64,000 bases of DNA from Fimbriimonadales bacterium (GCA_025998675.1 AP024673.1:2054562-2118561); one strand, 5' to 3'; numbered from the stretch's first letter, positions 36,274 through 47,336 are shown. Translations and numbers: made by a program. Notes: a model not told the origin generated them from the sequence alone.

Positions 36274-36281
<8 letters not shown>
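34746..36281 (+). CDS. FeS-containing bacterial photolyase/cryptochrome (PhrB-like)
   Basis: A member of the deoxyribodipyrimidine photolyase-related family (FeS-BCP; (6-4) photolyase PhrB and CryB). It uses light to repair UV photoproducts or acts as a photoreceptor. Signs are the Rossmann start [12 protein letters not shown] and the FAD-binding helical half with [15 protein letters not shown]. Four Cys for a [4Fe-4S] cluster appear in M-N-C-L, Y-C-A-G-C and [17 protein letters not shown] is diagnostic. The 511-residue length is normal. Its end overlaps mnmG by 8 nt. Confidence 0.93.
36261..36266 (+). promoter_or_regulatory. -10-like element 7 nt from mnmG start
   Basis: GGTACAAT lies inside the last codons of the photolyase gene and 7 nt before the mnmG ATG. 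mnmG could therefore be transcribed alone despite the overlap. Confidence 0.4.
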
Positions 36282-38130
<1,849 letters not shown>

Positions 38131-38139
38131 TAGCCCGCG

Positions 38140-38604
38140 ATGCCGAGCGATTACTTGCCGTTGCTCATTCTGTTCGTGATTGCCGCCGTGATTGCGGCGG
38201 TGATGGTCGGCGGCTCGTGGCTGCTGGGACCCAAGCGCCCCTCGCTGGCGAAAGGCTCGCCCTACGAGTGCGGCATCACCCCCGTCGGCAGCGCGCGCGA
38301 GCGGTTCCCCATTCACTTCTACCTGACCGCGATGCTGTTCATTATCTTCGATGTGGAGATAGCCTTCCTGTATCCGTTTTTCGTGGCGGTGCGCGAGATG
38401 CCGCCCGACACGCGCCTGTTCGCTGTCGGCGTGGTGGGCGTGTTCACCCTGCTGCTGCTGGTGAGCTTCCTGTACGAATGGAAAAAGGGCGCGCTGGACT
38501 GGGAAGACCCTGTGGAGCATCGGCGGCTGAAGCCGGAACCTGCGCCCGCCCTGAACGCGCCCCAGCCCGAACCCGTCGCCGCCCTCTCTGGAGAGAACCG
38601 ATGA
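38140..38604 (+). CDS. nuoA: NADH-quinone oxidoreductase subunit A
   Basis: Membrane subunit of respiratory complex I. Three transmembrane helices (about 7-28, 62-84, 95-113) flank the loop [12 protein letters not shown], and [17 protein letters not shown] is the family signature. The 154 residues include a Pro/Ala-rich C-terminal extension of ~35 residues. Its stop overlaps the start of nuoC (ATGA), so the two are coupled. Confidence 0.95.
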   Translation: MPSDYLPLLILFVIAAVIAAVMVGGSWLLGPKRPSLAKGSPYECGITPVGSARERFPIHFYLTAMLFIIFDVEIAFLYPFFVAVREMPPDTRLFAVGVVGVFTLLLLVSFLYEWKKGALDWEDPVEHRRLKPEPAPALNAPQPEPVAALSGENR

Positions 38605-39185
38605 GCGAGCGCATCGAGTACCAGAAGATTGCCGCGCACTACCCCGACGCGATCGAGGAAGTGTACGAATTTCGCGGCGACACATGGCTGTATATCCGCA
38701 AGGAGCGACTGCTGGAGGTCTGCCGCCTGCTGCGCGACGACCCCGAACTGGGCTATCTCTACATCAGCGACATCACCGCGCTGGACTGGCTGCCCTTCTG
38801 GGAGAAGGGCGAGAAGCCCAAACGCTTCGAGGTGGTCTACAACCTCTATTCGCCCGTGAGTTTCCAGCGCATCTTTCTGAAGGTGCGCGTGGACGAGGGC
38901 GAGCGCGTGCCCTCCGTGACAGGCGTCTGGGAAGGCGCGAACTACCCTGAGCGTGAGGTGTACGACATGTTTGGCGTTCCGTTCGAGGGGCATCCGAACC
39001 TGAAGCGCATCCTGATGCCCGACGACTGGGTGGGGCATCCGCTGCGCAAGGACTTCCCGCTGGGCGGCGAGGAAATCCCCTTCGCACAGGACACCTGGGG
39101 TCCCTCGATTGAAGACAAAACGCACCCCCATGCGGGCGAGTCGTTCGAAGGGCTGACCGGCTCCGAGCCGGTGAGTGGGAGATAA
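38601..39185 (+). CDS. nuoC: NADH-quinone oxidoreductase subunit C
   Basis: Peripheral-arm subunit of complex I (30-kDa subunit), 194 residues. The C-terminal signature covers [24 protein letters not shown] and H-P-L-R-K-D-F-P-L. It directly follows nuoA; nuoB, which normally lies between them, is absent, and no nuoD follows. Its stop codon touches a family-A terminal repeat at 39185. Confidence 0.95.
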   Translation: MSERIEYQKIAAHYPDAIEEVYEFRGDTWLYIRKERLLEVCRLLRDDPELGYLYISDITALDWLPFWEKGEKPKRFEVVYNLYSPVSFQRIFLKVRVDEGERVPSVTGVWEGANYPEREVYDMFGVPFEGHPNLKRILMPDDWVGHPLRKDFPLGGEEIPFAQDTWGPSIEDKTHPHAGESFEGLTGSEPVSGR

Positions 39186-39245
39186 TACCAACTGCGCGGT
39201 CAGAGTTCGCTAATTGCCTCGCACGCGCCTGCAGAGGCATGCTGT
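39185..39245 (-). repeat. Family-A terminal fragment (solo end)
   Basis: Starts ATACCAACTGCGCGGTCAGA and continues into GCGCCTGCAG. It matches the outer ~60 bp of the right end of the 226-bp elements. No second end follows, so it is a truncated copy abutting the nuoC stop codon and the left edge of the DarT locus. Confidence 0.65.
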
Positions 39246-39272
39246 TGTCCCGCAATTGTCATTAAAGTGTGC

Positions 39273-39278
39273 TATAAT
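39273..39278 (+). promoter_or_regulatory. Extended -10 promoter of the darT operon
   Basis: TGCTATAAT: a perfect TATAAT with the TGn extension, about 30 nt before the darT start. The preceding TTGTCA is only 11 nt away and is not a usable -35. Confidence 0.5.
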
Positions 39279-39308
39279 AGGGGTGTGAGTGCATAGCGAG
39301 GTGAACCG

Positions 39309-40202
39309 ATGAAGCTACTTCGGTCTTTGTGGAAAGCCGTGAGGCAATTGGTCGCTGGAGAAACATCTGATGAGAAGCCTGCTGCCATACCAAGCGAGCC
39401 AGCGCGACAGAATACGGAGCCTGAACAAAGTTCCATGCGCGAAATCCGCCCTGCTGTGCAGATAGATTCTCTGCAACAGCCAGCACAACCGCAACAGAGC
39501 GTCCAAAGTCCCTCCAGAGTTCTCGTGGGCAAGGATGAGCCTCGTTCAGAGGCTCGGACGCCACACCCGATCCAGCAAATCTGCGAGCGTCGGGAGATCA
39601 GCCAGATCGTCCACTTCACTCATATTGCGAATCTGGAGACGGTTCTTCGTCATGGACTCTTGAGTATTCAGGAGCTGCAGAGAAGGAATATTCCCTATCG
39701 TTGGAACGACGATCAGCGTTGGGATGGTCGCCCAGATGCTATCTGCACAAGTATTACCTTTCCTAACTACCGCATGTTTTACCGCTATCGACAATCGGCG
39801 AATGGTGAGTGGATTGTTCTGGCGTTTGATAGCAGCCTGTTGTGGACACGGCGATGCGCCTTTTGCTGGACCAACGCCGCAAGCAATAATATCCGTTTCA
39901 CGCTCAGCCGAAATATCGACAGTCTGATGACGCCAGAGGCTTTTGAGCGCATGTTCGCAGAAGAAGTCAGCGGAAAAAGCCGCTCGCAGCTGGGGATACC
40001 CAGCAACTACACCACCGATCCGCAAGCGGAGGTGTTATTCTTGGAGCCATTGCCAGTCTCGCAACTGCGGGCAATCTATGTCTACTCGAGTGATGTAGCA
40101 TCGCGTGTGCGCAATACAGTGGGCGAGTATGCAAATCTCGTACGCTCCAACAGCGCTTACTTCAGTCCCCGCTCGGACTGGAGCCACTGGAAGCAGGGAT
40201 GA
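39309..40202 (+). CDS. darT: DarT-family ADP-ribosyltransferase toxin (DUF4433)
   Basis: NAD-dependent DNA ADP-ribosyltransferase toxin. The DarT core starts near residue 98 with I-V-H-F-T-H-I-A-N-L-E and R-H-G-L-L-S, the NAD-binding His and loop. The ARTT-like region D-P-Q-A-E-V-L-F-L-E follows, with probable catalytic Glu241, and then L-R-A-I-Y-V. DarT1 members modify guanine and DarT2 thymidine; the NADAR-type partner downstream points to the DarT1 branch. The first ~95 residues (Gln/Pro/Ser-rich) are an unusual extension. The region is visibly poorer in GC than its surroundings, which suggests acquisition. Confidence 0.8.
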   Translation: MKLLRSLWKAVRQLVAGETSDEKPAAIPSEPARQNTEPEQSSMREIRPAVQIDSLQQPAQPQQSVQSPSRVLVGKDEPRSEARTPHPIQQICERREISQIVHFTHIANLETVLRHGLLSIQELQRRNIPYRWNDDQRWDGRPDAICTSITFPNYRMFYRYRQSANGEWIVLAFDSSLLWTRRCAFCWTNAASNNIRFTLSRNIDSLMTPEAFERMFAEEVSGKSRSQLGIPSNYTTDPQAEVLFLEPLPVSQLRAIYVYSSDVASRVRNTVGEYANLVRSNSAYFSPRSDWSHWKQG

Positions 40203-40268
40203 GAGATATTCGCTTGTGGCTGCGCAGGGCGATTGGTAGATTCGGGTAAAATCTTTCAGGAGGCTGGC

Positions 40269-41093
40269 ATGGCGGAGCGGTTAGTGTTTGTCACGAAATC
40301 GAAACAACCTTTTCATGAGGAGCGCAGCGTAAAGTTTAAGTGGGTCGCGGGTCAAGCGCTCAGTAAGAAACGAGAATGTGCCAGCAACCTGGTCAGCGCC
40401 GCTGCGGAGCTGCATGGACTGAAGTGTGTCATGGAGATTTCTCGCGCGAGCGATGAGTTAGGACAGCAGTTCAGCGCATTCAGGCTGCGTGTCCGTGTTT
40501 CGCCTACAGAAAAGCCCACAACAGTAGAAGTCGTATATCAGAACAGTAAAGTGTGGGCGCATGCCAGAGCCGAGAGTGAATTCGTCAACTATTCTGGCTC
40601 TGCCTTCGACGCAAAAAAGCGTGCAAACCTGCGCCGCGAAGAGGGCGGCAAACTGAGGGACTTCTGTGTCTGTGTAGATGGACGCGAATTCCACTTTGAC
40701 CTGGAGCCGAAGGACGCCTTCTACAACTGGCTCTACATCAAAGCGCTGCGTCAAAAACATAACGAGAGGCTGGTCGCGGCGCTTGAGAGTAGGATTTGTC
40801 AAGAATGCAGGGTTAGCGACCTAAGGCAAATTGCTCATCTGGGAGAAAACTGTCGTATCGGGTTCACGGACGTGTTTTTCAATCCCCAAAAAGGCAAACA
40901 ATACAACTGCCAGGCGCGGGCGCTTGCACAGTATATCAGCTTGAGGATATATCATCCCGAACAGTTGGACAGAATCTTTCCACCGCACGAGGAAAGCCTA
41001 TCAGCTGCAGGAGACTTGGAAGAAAGTTTCAGAAAGTATGTCGAGTTTGTCCATGAGCAAAGTCCAGATGGCTCACTCGACCTGCTATTGTAA
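40269..41093 (+). CDS. DarT1-associated NADAR-type antitoxin (DUF6977-like)
   Basis: A 274-residue protein matching the NADAR antitoxins that reverse guanine ADP-ribosylation by DarT1. Matching blocks are V-K-F-K-W-V-A-G-Q-A (about 21-30), C-V-M-E-I-S-R-A-S, L-G-Q-Q-F-S-A-F, V-E-V-V-Y-Q-N-S-K-V-W, K-D-A-F-Y-N-W-L-Y and F-T-D-V-F-F-N-P-Q-K-G-K, then N-C-Q-A-R-A-L-A. A ~15-residue insert with two Cys (I-C-Q-E-C) sits in the middle. The ATG at 40269 is chosen because AGGAGG lies 5 nt upstream. The gap to darT is 66 nt on the same strand, the normal toxin-antitoxin layout. Confidence 0.78.
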   Translation: MAERLVFVTKSKQPFHEERSVKFKWVAGQALSKKRECASNLVSAAAELHGLKCVMEISRASDELGQQFSAFRLRVRVSPTEKPTTVEVVYQNSKVWAHARAESEFVNYSGSAFDAKKRANLRREEGGKLRDFCVCVDGREFHFDLEPKDAFYNWLYIKALRQKHNERLVAALESRICQECRVSDLRQIAHLGENCRIGFTDVFFNPQKGKQYNCQARALAQYISLRIYHPEQLDRIFPPHEESLSAAGDLEESFRKYVEFVHEQSPDGSLDLLL

Positions 41094-41138
41094 AGGGTCT
41101 GAATGCTTTGTCGCAAAGAATACGAGAGCTGGGCAACA

Positions 41139-41193
41139 GGACGCGGGAACCGCGTCCGTACAGGCATGAGTAGGGGCGCGGTCGCCGCGCCCC
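41139..41193. repeat. Two small GC-rich palindromes
   Basis: Stem 1: GGACGCGG / CCGCGTCC at 41139-41146 and 41150-41157, 3-nt loop. Stem 2: GGGGCGCGG / CCGCGCCCC at 41173-41181 and 41185-41193, 3-nt loop. They follow the antitoxin gene and could act as its terminator, though no U-tract is present. Similar palindromes are scattered in the genomes of related phyla. Confidence 0.5.
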
Positions 41194-41215
41194 ACGCGGC
41201 GAAACGAGCTGTGTC

Positions 41216-41355
41216 ATACTGATTGTGCAGTCAGAGTTCGTAAATTGCCCCCCTCCTCAAGGTTCCCCCTGCGCGCAGGAGGAACCTTGAGGAGGGGGTT
41301 CGGGGTATCTCCGCGACGCAGCCTGATTTACGAAGTCTGAGAGGCGGATTGGTAT
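41216..41355 (+). mobile_element. MITE-like element sharing family-A ends, different core (140 bp)
   Basis: The ends carry the family-A GTCAGAGTTCGTAAAT motif and its inverted counterpart (ATTTACGAAGTCTGAG), closing with ATTGGTAT. The interior is a single hairpin with perfect 18-bp arms at 41249-41266 and 41281-41298. The internal sequence is unrelated to the CCCTCTCCC cores of the longer copies. Confidence 0.65.
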
Positions 41356-41396
41356 CACAAACGGCGCATGCCTCAAAAAAACCTACCCCTTTGAGG
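41356..41396 (-). repeat. Dispersed 41-bp repeat, family B, copy 2
   Basis: Directly adjoins the end of the preceding element. On the minus strand it reads CCTCAAAGGGGTAGG and ends GCGCCGTTTGTG, 39 of 41 identical to 10869-10909. Confidence 0.75.
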
Positions 41397-41418
41397 TTTA
41401 GTAGGGAGGTAGCAAGTA

Positions 41419-42651
41419 TCACGGCGCGACCTGCAGCCAGTCGTCCCAGCGAGTCGCGCGTGCGAGCGCGGTGTTGCTGTACCGCCCCAGATAGCTGCCC
41501 GAGTCGGGATAGTAGATGGACAGCCCGTAGGAATGGAACACGCGCGAGCCAGTGCGCGTGTCGCGGTCGTTCGCAATCACTGCCTGCTGGAGCGCGGCGT
41601 GCAGCGCGTTCACGCGCTGGCTCAGCTCGGCGTCGGCGGTGTATTGCTTGATGAGTTCCGCCGCGCGCCACAGGTCGCGATATTCGGGATAGGTCGAGTA
41701 GTTCTGCGCGTCCTGGCGGGCGCGGGCAAGCGCGTTCACATACAGGCTGCGCTTCGCTACCAAGCCCTCCGCGAGCGCGTCCAGCGCGCTGGCGACCGCC
41801 TCTAAGCGCGCGGCATCCACCGCCGATTGGGTGATGTTGCGGTAAAACGGGAAGTTCTGATGGTACCAGCTCACAAAGACGCGCGGGATGGCGCTCGCCC
41901 ACTGCGCGGGGGCAATATCGGAGTTGTCCATCAGCGGTTTGAGAATCTCATGGTACGGGTAGCCCTCGCCTGGAGGACTTTCCTCCGATCCAACAATATA
42001 GCGGGCGATTTCACGGCACTCGTAGGCGACCTCCAGCATCTGCATCAGCGAAGCGTCAAAGAGCAGCACATCCATGCGCGGGTCGGCGGAGCTGGGGCGG
42101 ACGGCGGTCGGCAGCTCCCAGATTTTGATGCTGGTGCCCAGCTCGTCGTCGAATGACACGGCGCGCCCGTGAAACGCCGCACGCGAACGCCAGCCCGACC
42201 CGTGGTTCCAGATGACCAGCGCGTAGCGATCGGCGGGGTAGTTCGTGCGCGCCCAGCGCACAAACTCGCGCAGGGTCTCCGCGCTGCCCATATCGACGCC
42301 CTGCCCCATATCCTCCAACAGGCGCGAGTTGACACGCTGCGAGTCCGTGTCATACTGAATCAGGTAGCGGCGCGTGCCCGTCCAGCTCCCCGAAGGGGCA
42401 AACCGCGCCGCGCGCTTCCACTGCACCACCACGCGCACATTCGAGTTGGTCTGTATCTGCTCCATCTGGTTGATGTTCAGCTCGCTGTAGTCGTCGAGGT
42501 CGTTCGCGGCGTTCATAAACACCATGACTGTCCATTTCAGTGAACCGCGTCCCCCGGGTGGATTGGGCGTCGCGCGCCCGCCGCCGCAACCTGCGAACAA
42601 CGGCAATAATAGCAGAATCAGCCCAACCAGATACAGCGTGCCTCGTCTCAT
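41419..42651 (-). CDS. Clostripain-like (C11) lipoprotein with Cys-to-Ser substitution
   Basis: A 410-residue lipoprotein (lipobox L-F-A-G-C, Cys about 22) of the clostripain C11 family. The caspase-like fold is shown by W-T-V-M-V-F-M-N-A-A-N-D-L and the catalytic His150 in V-I-W-N-H-G-S-G-W. The nucleophile position D-A-C-L-M is D-A-S-L-M here: Ser201 (codon TCG) replaces the catalytic Cys. The rest of the family block (L-E-V-A-Y-E) is kept. It is probably a pseudoprotease or an altered enzyme on the outer membrane face. AGTGTA on the plus strand at 42665-42670 is a TACACT -10 box on the gene strand. Confidence 0.82.
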   Translation of the reverse strand: MRRGTLYLVGLILLLLPLFAGCGGGRATPNPPGGRGSLKWTVMVFMNAANDLDDYSELNINQMEQIQTNSNVRVVVQWKRAARFAPSGSWTGTRRYLIQYDTDSQRVNSRLLEDMGQGVDMGSAETLREFVRWARTNYPADRYALVIWNHGSGWRSRAAFHGRAVSFDDELGTSIKIWELPTAVRPSSADPRMDVLLFDASLMQMLEVAYECREIARYIVGSEESPPGEGYPYHEILKPLMDNSDIAPAQWASAIPRVFVSWYHQNFPFYRNITQSAVDAARLEAVASALDALAEGLVAKRSLYVNALARARQDAQNYSTYPEYRDLWRAAELIKQYTADAELSQRVNALHAALQQAVIANDRDTRTGSRVFHSYGLSIYYPDSGSYLGRYSNTALARATRWDDWLQVAP

Positions 42652-42729
42652 CGTCGCTCCGCAAAGTGTACCCGCCGTTAGACGCGCCTGAGTGCCTTTG
42701 CGCTACATTTGCGCGAAGCGCCGTCCGTA

Positions 42730-42783
42730 TGGAGTGCGGAAGCGGAGCTTCCGCGAGGCTGAAGCTCCCGCTTCAGCACTCCA
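42730..42783 (+). repeat. Inverted-repeat element, family C, copy 1 (54 bp)
   Basis: Bounded by TGGAGTGC / GCACTCCA. Inside are two hairpins, GCGGAAGCGGAGCTTCCGC and one built on GCTGAAGC. The same element occurs inverted at 45578-45630. It lies between the C11-like and DUF444 genes. Confidence 0.75.
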
Positions 42784-42788
42784 AATTC

Positions 42789-42840
42789 CGCGCATGTGCG
42801 AACAGGGAAGCCGCTGAAAATTCACCCCAAAGACACTTAG
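42789..42840 (-). repeat. Dispersed repeat, family D, copy 1
   Basis: A 52-nt stretch adjoining the family-C element. Its reverse complement (CTAAGTG...CTGTTCGC) aligns without gaps to 63628-63679 at about 75% identity. Confidence 0.5.
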
Positions 42841-42929
42841 CAGGGTATGGTTTCCTCACGCCCACGCGCTGGTGAGGGCTGTCTTCCGGCGGAACTTTCG
42901 CCGAGAATCATGGTATCTTAAGACGGGGG

Positions 42930-44114
42930 TTGAACACGGTGGACAACGGCAGACCGGGCTACTGGCTATCGACCGACTCGTGGGATTTGCACCGCCGAGC
43001 CGAGAAGGATCGGTTGCGCCATAACGAGAAGGTCAAAGAGGTGATCAAGCAGAATCTGGGCGAGATTATCGGGCAGCAGGACATCATCACCGCCGAAGAT
43101 GGCAAAATTGTCAAGATACCGATTCGGGGGCTGGAGCTGCCCCACATCCGCTACGACCCGCACGGCAAAAAGGGCGTCGGGCAGGGACCGGGCGGCAGTC
43201 AACCCGGCGATGTAATCGGACGCTCCGGGCAGCAGGGACAGGGCGCAGGCAAACAGGCAGGCACAGAGCCCGGCGTCGACTTCTACGAAGCCGAGTTCAC
43301 CATCGAGGAACTCGTGCAGATGGTGTTCGAAGACCTCCACCTGCCCAACCTGCGCGAGAAAGGCACGAAAGACATTCTGGCGGATCAGGTGCGCTTCGAT
43401 ACAATCGCGCGGCGCGGACCCCAGTCGAACATTGACAAAAAACGCACGCTCATCAACGCCTGGAAGCGCAACGCCGCCGAAGGCAACCCCGGCTGGGAGA
43501 TTCGGGAGGAAGACAAACGCTTCAAAAGCTGGGAGATTGTGCCCGAAAAACAGCGCAACGCGGTCGTGGTCGCCATGCGCGATGTGTCGGGCAGTATGGG
43601 CGAGTTCGAGGCGTACATCGCGCGGAGCTTTTACTACTGGATGACGCGCTTTTTGCGCACCAAATACACCGCCACCGAGATTGTGTTCATCACCTGCCAT
43701 ACGGAGGCGAAAGAGGTCGATGAGCATACCTTCTTCTCGGCGGGCGATTCGGGCGGCACGCGCCTCTCCGCCGCCTACAAACTCGCGCTCGAAATCCTCG
43801 AAAAACGCTACAACCCCCGCGAGTGGAACATCTACCCGTTTATGTTCTCCGACGGCTACAACTGGGGCGACCACGAGGTGGTGGAGTATATGCGCAAGCT
43901 GGTGGAATACTCCAACCTGATTGGCTATGGCGAGATTGCCAACGACCTGTGGGGCAGCTCGAACGGGCTGGCGCCGCTGGGACAGGCGATTACCGAAGCG
44001 TTTCAGGACGACCCGCGCGTGGTGGTGGTCAAGATTAGCTCCAAAGAGGATGTCTGGCCCGCGCTGAAGCGGTTCTTCAGCAAGCACCCGGAGATGGCGG
44101 CAGCGGCGTGGTGA
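42930..44114 (+). CDS. DUF444 family protein (YeaH/YhbH)
   Basis: A 394-residue protein of the YeaH/YhbH family, associated with stationary phase or sporulation and often encoded with PrkA kinase and SpoVR. Neither partner is present here. The C-terminal half is a von Willebrand A-like domain with MIDAS D-V-S-G-S-M-G and a second site G-G-T-R-L-S. The N-terminus carries the conserved E-L-P-H-I-R-Y region and a Gly/Gln-rich linker (about 83-112). The start codon TTG at 42930 is 10 nt after a TATCTT hexamer; a GTG nine bases later is an alternative. Confidence 0.88.
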   Translation: MNTVDNGRPGYWLSTDSWDLHRRAEKDRLRHNEKVKEVIKQNLGEIIGQQDIITAEDGKIVKIPIRGLELPHIRYDPHGKKGVGQGPGGSQPGDVIGRSGQQGQGAGKQAGTEPGVDFYEAEFTIEELVQMVFEDLHLPNLREKGTKDILADQVRFDTIARRGPQSNIDKKRTLINAWKRNAAEGNPGWEIREEDKRFKSWEIVPEKQRNAVVVAMRDVSGSMGEFEAYIARSFYYWMTRFLRTKYTATEIVFITCHTEAKEVDEHTFFSAGDSGGTRLSAAYKLALEILEKRYNPREWNIYPFMFSDGYNWGDHEVVEYMRKLVEYSNLIGYGEIANDLWGSSNGLAPLGQAITEAFQDDPRVVVVKISSKEDVWPALKRFFSKHPEMAAAAW

Positions 44115-44167
44115 GAAAACGCGCACACCTCACCACATATGCTGCTGGCGCAGGGGCTACATCAGCC

Positions 44168-44195
44168 CCCCTTGCGCAATTCGCCGCAAGAGGGG
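44168..44195. terminator. Hairpin between convergent DUF444 and aceA genes
   Basis: CCCCTTGCG and CGCAAGAGGGG pair with one bulged A, in the 89-nt gap between the two stop codons. It could stop transcripts from either side. No U-tract is seen. Confidence 0.4.
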
Positions 44196-44203
44196 CGTCG
44201 TTT

Positions 44204-45472
<1,269 letters not shown>

Positions 45473-45577
45473 TCGGTTCTCTCCTCATCCTCGTTGATTG
45501 TTCCATGCGCCCCGCGTTGGGCGCGGCGGGGGCAACCTGCCCCTTCGCAGCCTGCAGTTGCGACACGCAGTGCGATG

Positions 45578-45630
45578 TGGAGTGCTGAAGCTGACGCTTC
45601 AGCATGCGGAAGCTCCGCTTCCGCACTCCA
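45578..45630 (-). repeat. Inverted-repeat element, family C, copy 2 (53 bp)
   Basis: The ends TGGAGTGC / GCACTCCA and both internal hairpins match copy 1 (42730-42783) in opposite orientation. It lies in the aceB-aceA intergenic gap, so it is transcribed if the two genes are co-transcribed. Confidence 0.75.
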
Positions 45631-45674
45631 AATCTACGATACATCGCCTACCTGTCATCCCACCGCAAAGGTAC

Positions 45675-47282
45675 TTAATCGATGTATTCATACGCTACGA
45701 GCGTGATGAAATCGACAAACGGCTCCGACAGCACGACCTGTCGCAGGATGGCGGCGGCGGCGTCCAGTCGGCTCTGGGCGGCGGCGTCGCCGTAGCTGGC
45801 GCGAATGCTCTCCAGCTCCTCCGCGAGCATCTGCTCGAACAGTTCGGGCGTGACGGCGCGTCCATCAGTAAGGCGCGCCCCGCGCCGAATCCACTGCCAC
45901 AGTTGCGAGCGCGAGATTTCGACGGTTGCGGCGTCTTCCATCAGGTAGTTGATGGCGACGGCGCCCGTGCCCCGCAGCCACCCGTCCAGATAGCGCAGGC
46001 TCACATTGATATTCGTGCGCATCCCGCGCTCGGTGATGTCGCCGTGGGGGAAGTTCAGCAGCTCCTGCGCGGCGATGGCGCGGCTCGGCTTCACATGCAG
46101 CTGGTTCGGCGTGGGCATGTGCGCGTTGAACACCTCCAGCACGACGGGCACCAGTCCGGGATGGGCAACCCATGTGCCGTCGTAGCCCTCGCTGACCTCG
46201 CGCTGCTTGTCGGCGACGACCTGCGCAATCGCGGCGGCGTTCGCTTCGGGGTCGTCGCGGCGCGGAATGTACGCCGACATCCCGCCAATCGCGTGGATGC
46301 CCCGCTTGTGGCAGCTCTGCACCACCAGCTCGGAGTACGCCTTCATAAACGGCACGGTCATCGTGAGCGTCGCGCGGTCGGGCAGCACGATGTCCTCGCG
46401 AGTGCGGAACTTGCGGATGACGCTGAACAGGTAGTCCCACCGCCCGCTGTTCAGTCCTGCCGAATGTTCGCGCAGCTCGTAGAGGATTTCCTCGCACTCG
46501 AATGCGGCGAGGATGTTCTCAATCAGCACGGTGGCGCGAATCGTCCCGCGCGGGACGCCAAGCTGCTCCTGCGCGAAGAGGAACACCTCGTTCCACAGGC
46601 GCGCCTCCAGATGGCTCTCCAGCTTGGGCAGGTAGAAATAGGGTCCCGTGCCGCGTCGAATCAGCTCGTGCGCGTTGTGGTAGAAATAAAGTCCGAAGTC
46701 CATCAGCGCGCCGGGCGCAGGCTCGCCGTCCACCCACAGGTGCTTTTCGGGCAGATGCCATCCGCGCGGGCGCACGCACAGTACGGCGGTCTGGTCGTTC
46801 AGGCGGTACTGTTTGCCGTCGGGGCTGGCGTATTCAATCGTGCGGCGCACGGCGTCGTACAGGTTTAGCTGCCCCTGCACGCAGTTCTCCCAGGTGGGCG
46901 CGTTCGCGTCCTCAAAGTCCGCCATGAACACCTTCGCGCCGGAGTTGAGCGCGTTGATGACCATCTTGCGCTCTACGGGACCCGTGATTTCGACGCGTCG
47001 GTCGGCGAGGTCGGGCGGGTAGGGCGCGATCTGCCAGTCGCCCTCGCGAATGGCGCGCGTTTCGGGCAGAAAGTCGGGGTTCTCGCCTGCGTCCAGTCGC
47101 GCCTGCCGCGCCTCACGCAGGGCAAGCAGCTCTTTGCGGGTGGGGTTGAATCGGCGGGTCAGCGTCGCCACGAAGCGCACGGCGTCGGGCGTGAGAATCG
47201 TCGTCCATTCGGGGCGCACCGCCCCGCGAATCTCGATGCCCTCGCCTGCAAGCTGGCGGTTCAGCTCCTCTTGATAGTTCAT
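45675..47282 (-). CDS. aceB: Malate synthase A
   Basis: Condenses glyoxylate with acetyl-CoA to malate, the second glyoxylate-bypass step. It is a 535-residue enzyme of the shorter (A/plant) class, with [13 protein letters not shown], the R-P-R-G-W-H-L block and P-K-L-E-S. The C-terminal D-G-T-W-V-A-H-P and the Y-L-x-G-x-G-A-V region follow. The frame extends 16 codons upstream through the promoter, but the ATG at 47282 has AAGGAGG 7 nt before it. The promoter carries a TetR-like dyad. Confidence 0.96.
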   Translation of the reverse strand: MNYQEELNRQLAGEGIEIRGAVRPEWTTILTPDAVRFVATLTRRFNPTRKELLALREARQARLDAGENPDFLPETRAIREGDWQIAPYPPDLADRRVEITGPVERKMVINALNSGAKVFMADFEDANAPTWENCVQGQLNLYDAVRRTIEYASPDGKQYRLNDQTAVLCVRPRGWHLPEKHLWVDGEPAPGALMDFGLYFYHNAHELIRRGTGPYFYLPKLESHLEARLWNEVFLFAQEQLGVPRGTIRATVLIENILAAFECEEILYELREHSAGLNSGRWDYLFSVIRKFRTREDIVLPDRATLTMTVPFMKAYSELVVQSCHKRGIHAIGGMSAYIPRRDDPEANAAAIAQVVADKQREVSEGYDGTWVAHPGLVPVVLEVFNAHMPTPNQLHVKPSRAIAAQELLNFPHGDITERGMRTNINVSLRYLDGWLRGTGAVAINYLMEDAATVEISRSQLWQWIRRGARLTDGRAVTPELFEQMLAEELESIRASYGDAAAQSRLDAAAAILRQVVLSEPFVDFITLVAYEYID

Positions 47283-47312
47283 CGGTTGCCTCCTTCCCGT
47301 CGCTGGGTTATA

Positions 47313-47336
47313 GACCGACCGTTCAGTCAAATTATA
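47313..47336 (-). promoter_or_regulatory. aceB promoter with TetR-like operator dyad
   Basis: A perfect TATAAT (minus strand, 47331-47336) is followed at the expected transcription start by the 16-bp imperfect dyad GACTGAACGGTCGGTC (47313-47328), with 6 of 8 half-site positions symmetric. GACCG / CGGTC half-sites resemble operators of TetR-family fatty-acid regulators, which fits control of the glyoxylate bypass. Confidence 0.5.

Noticed and set aside
39256-39278. TTGTCA as the -35 of the darT promoter
   Set aside because: The gap to TATAAT is only 11 nt, too short for sigma-70 contact; an extended -10 fits better.
41102-41220. A small RNA gene after the NADAR gene
   Set aside because: Two GC palindromes exist, but there is no promoter box at suitable distance and no U-tract; they resemble commonplace dispersed palindromes.
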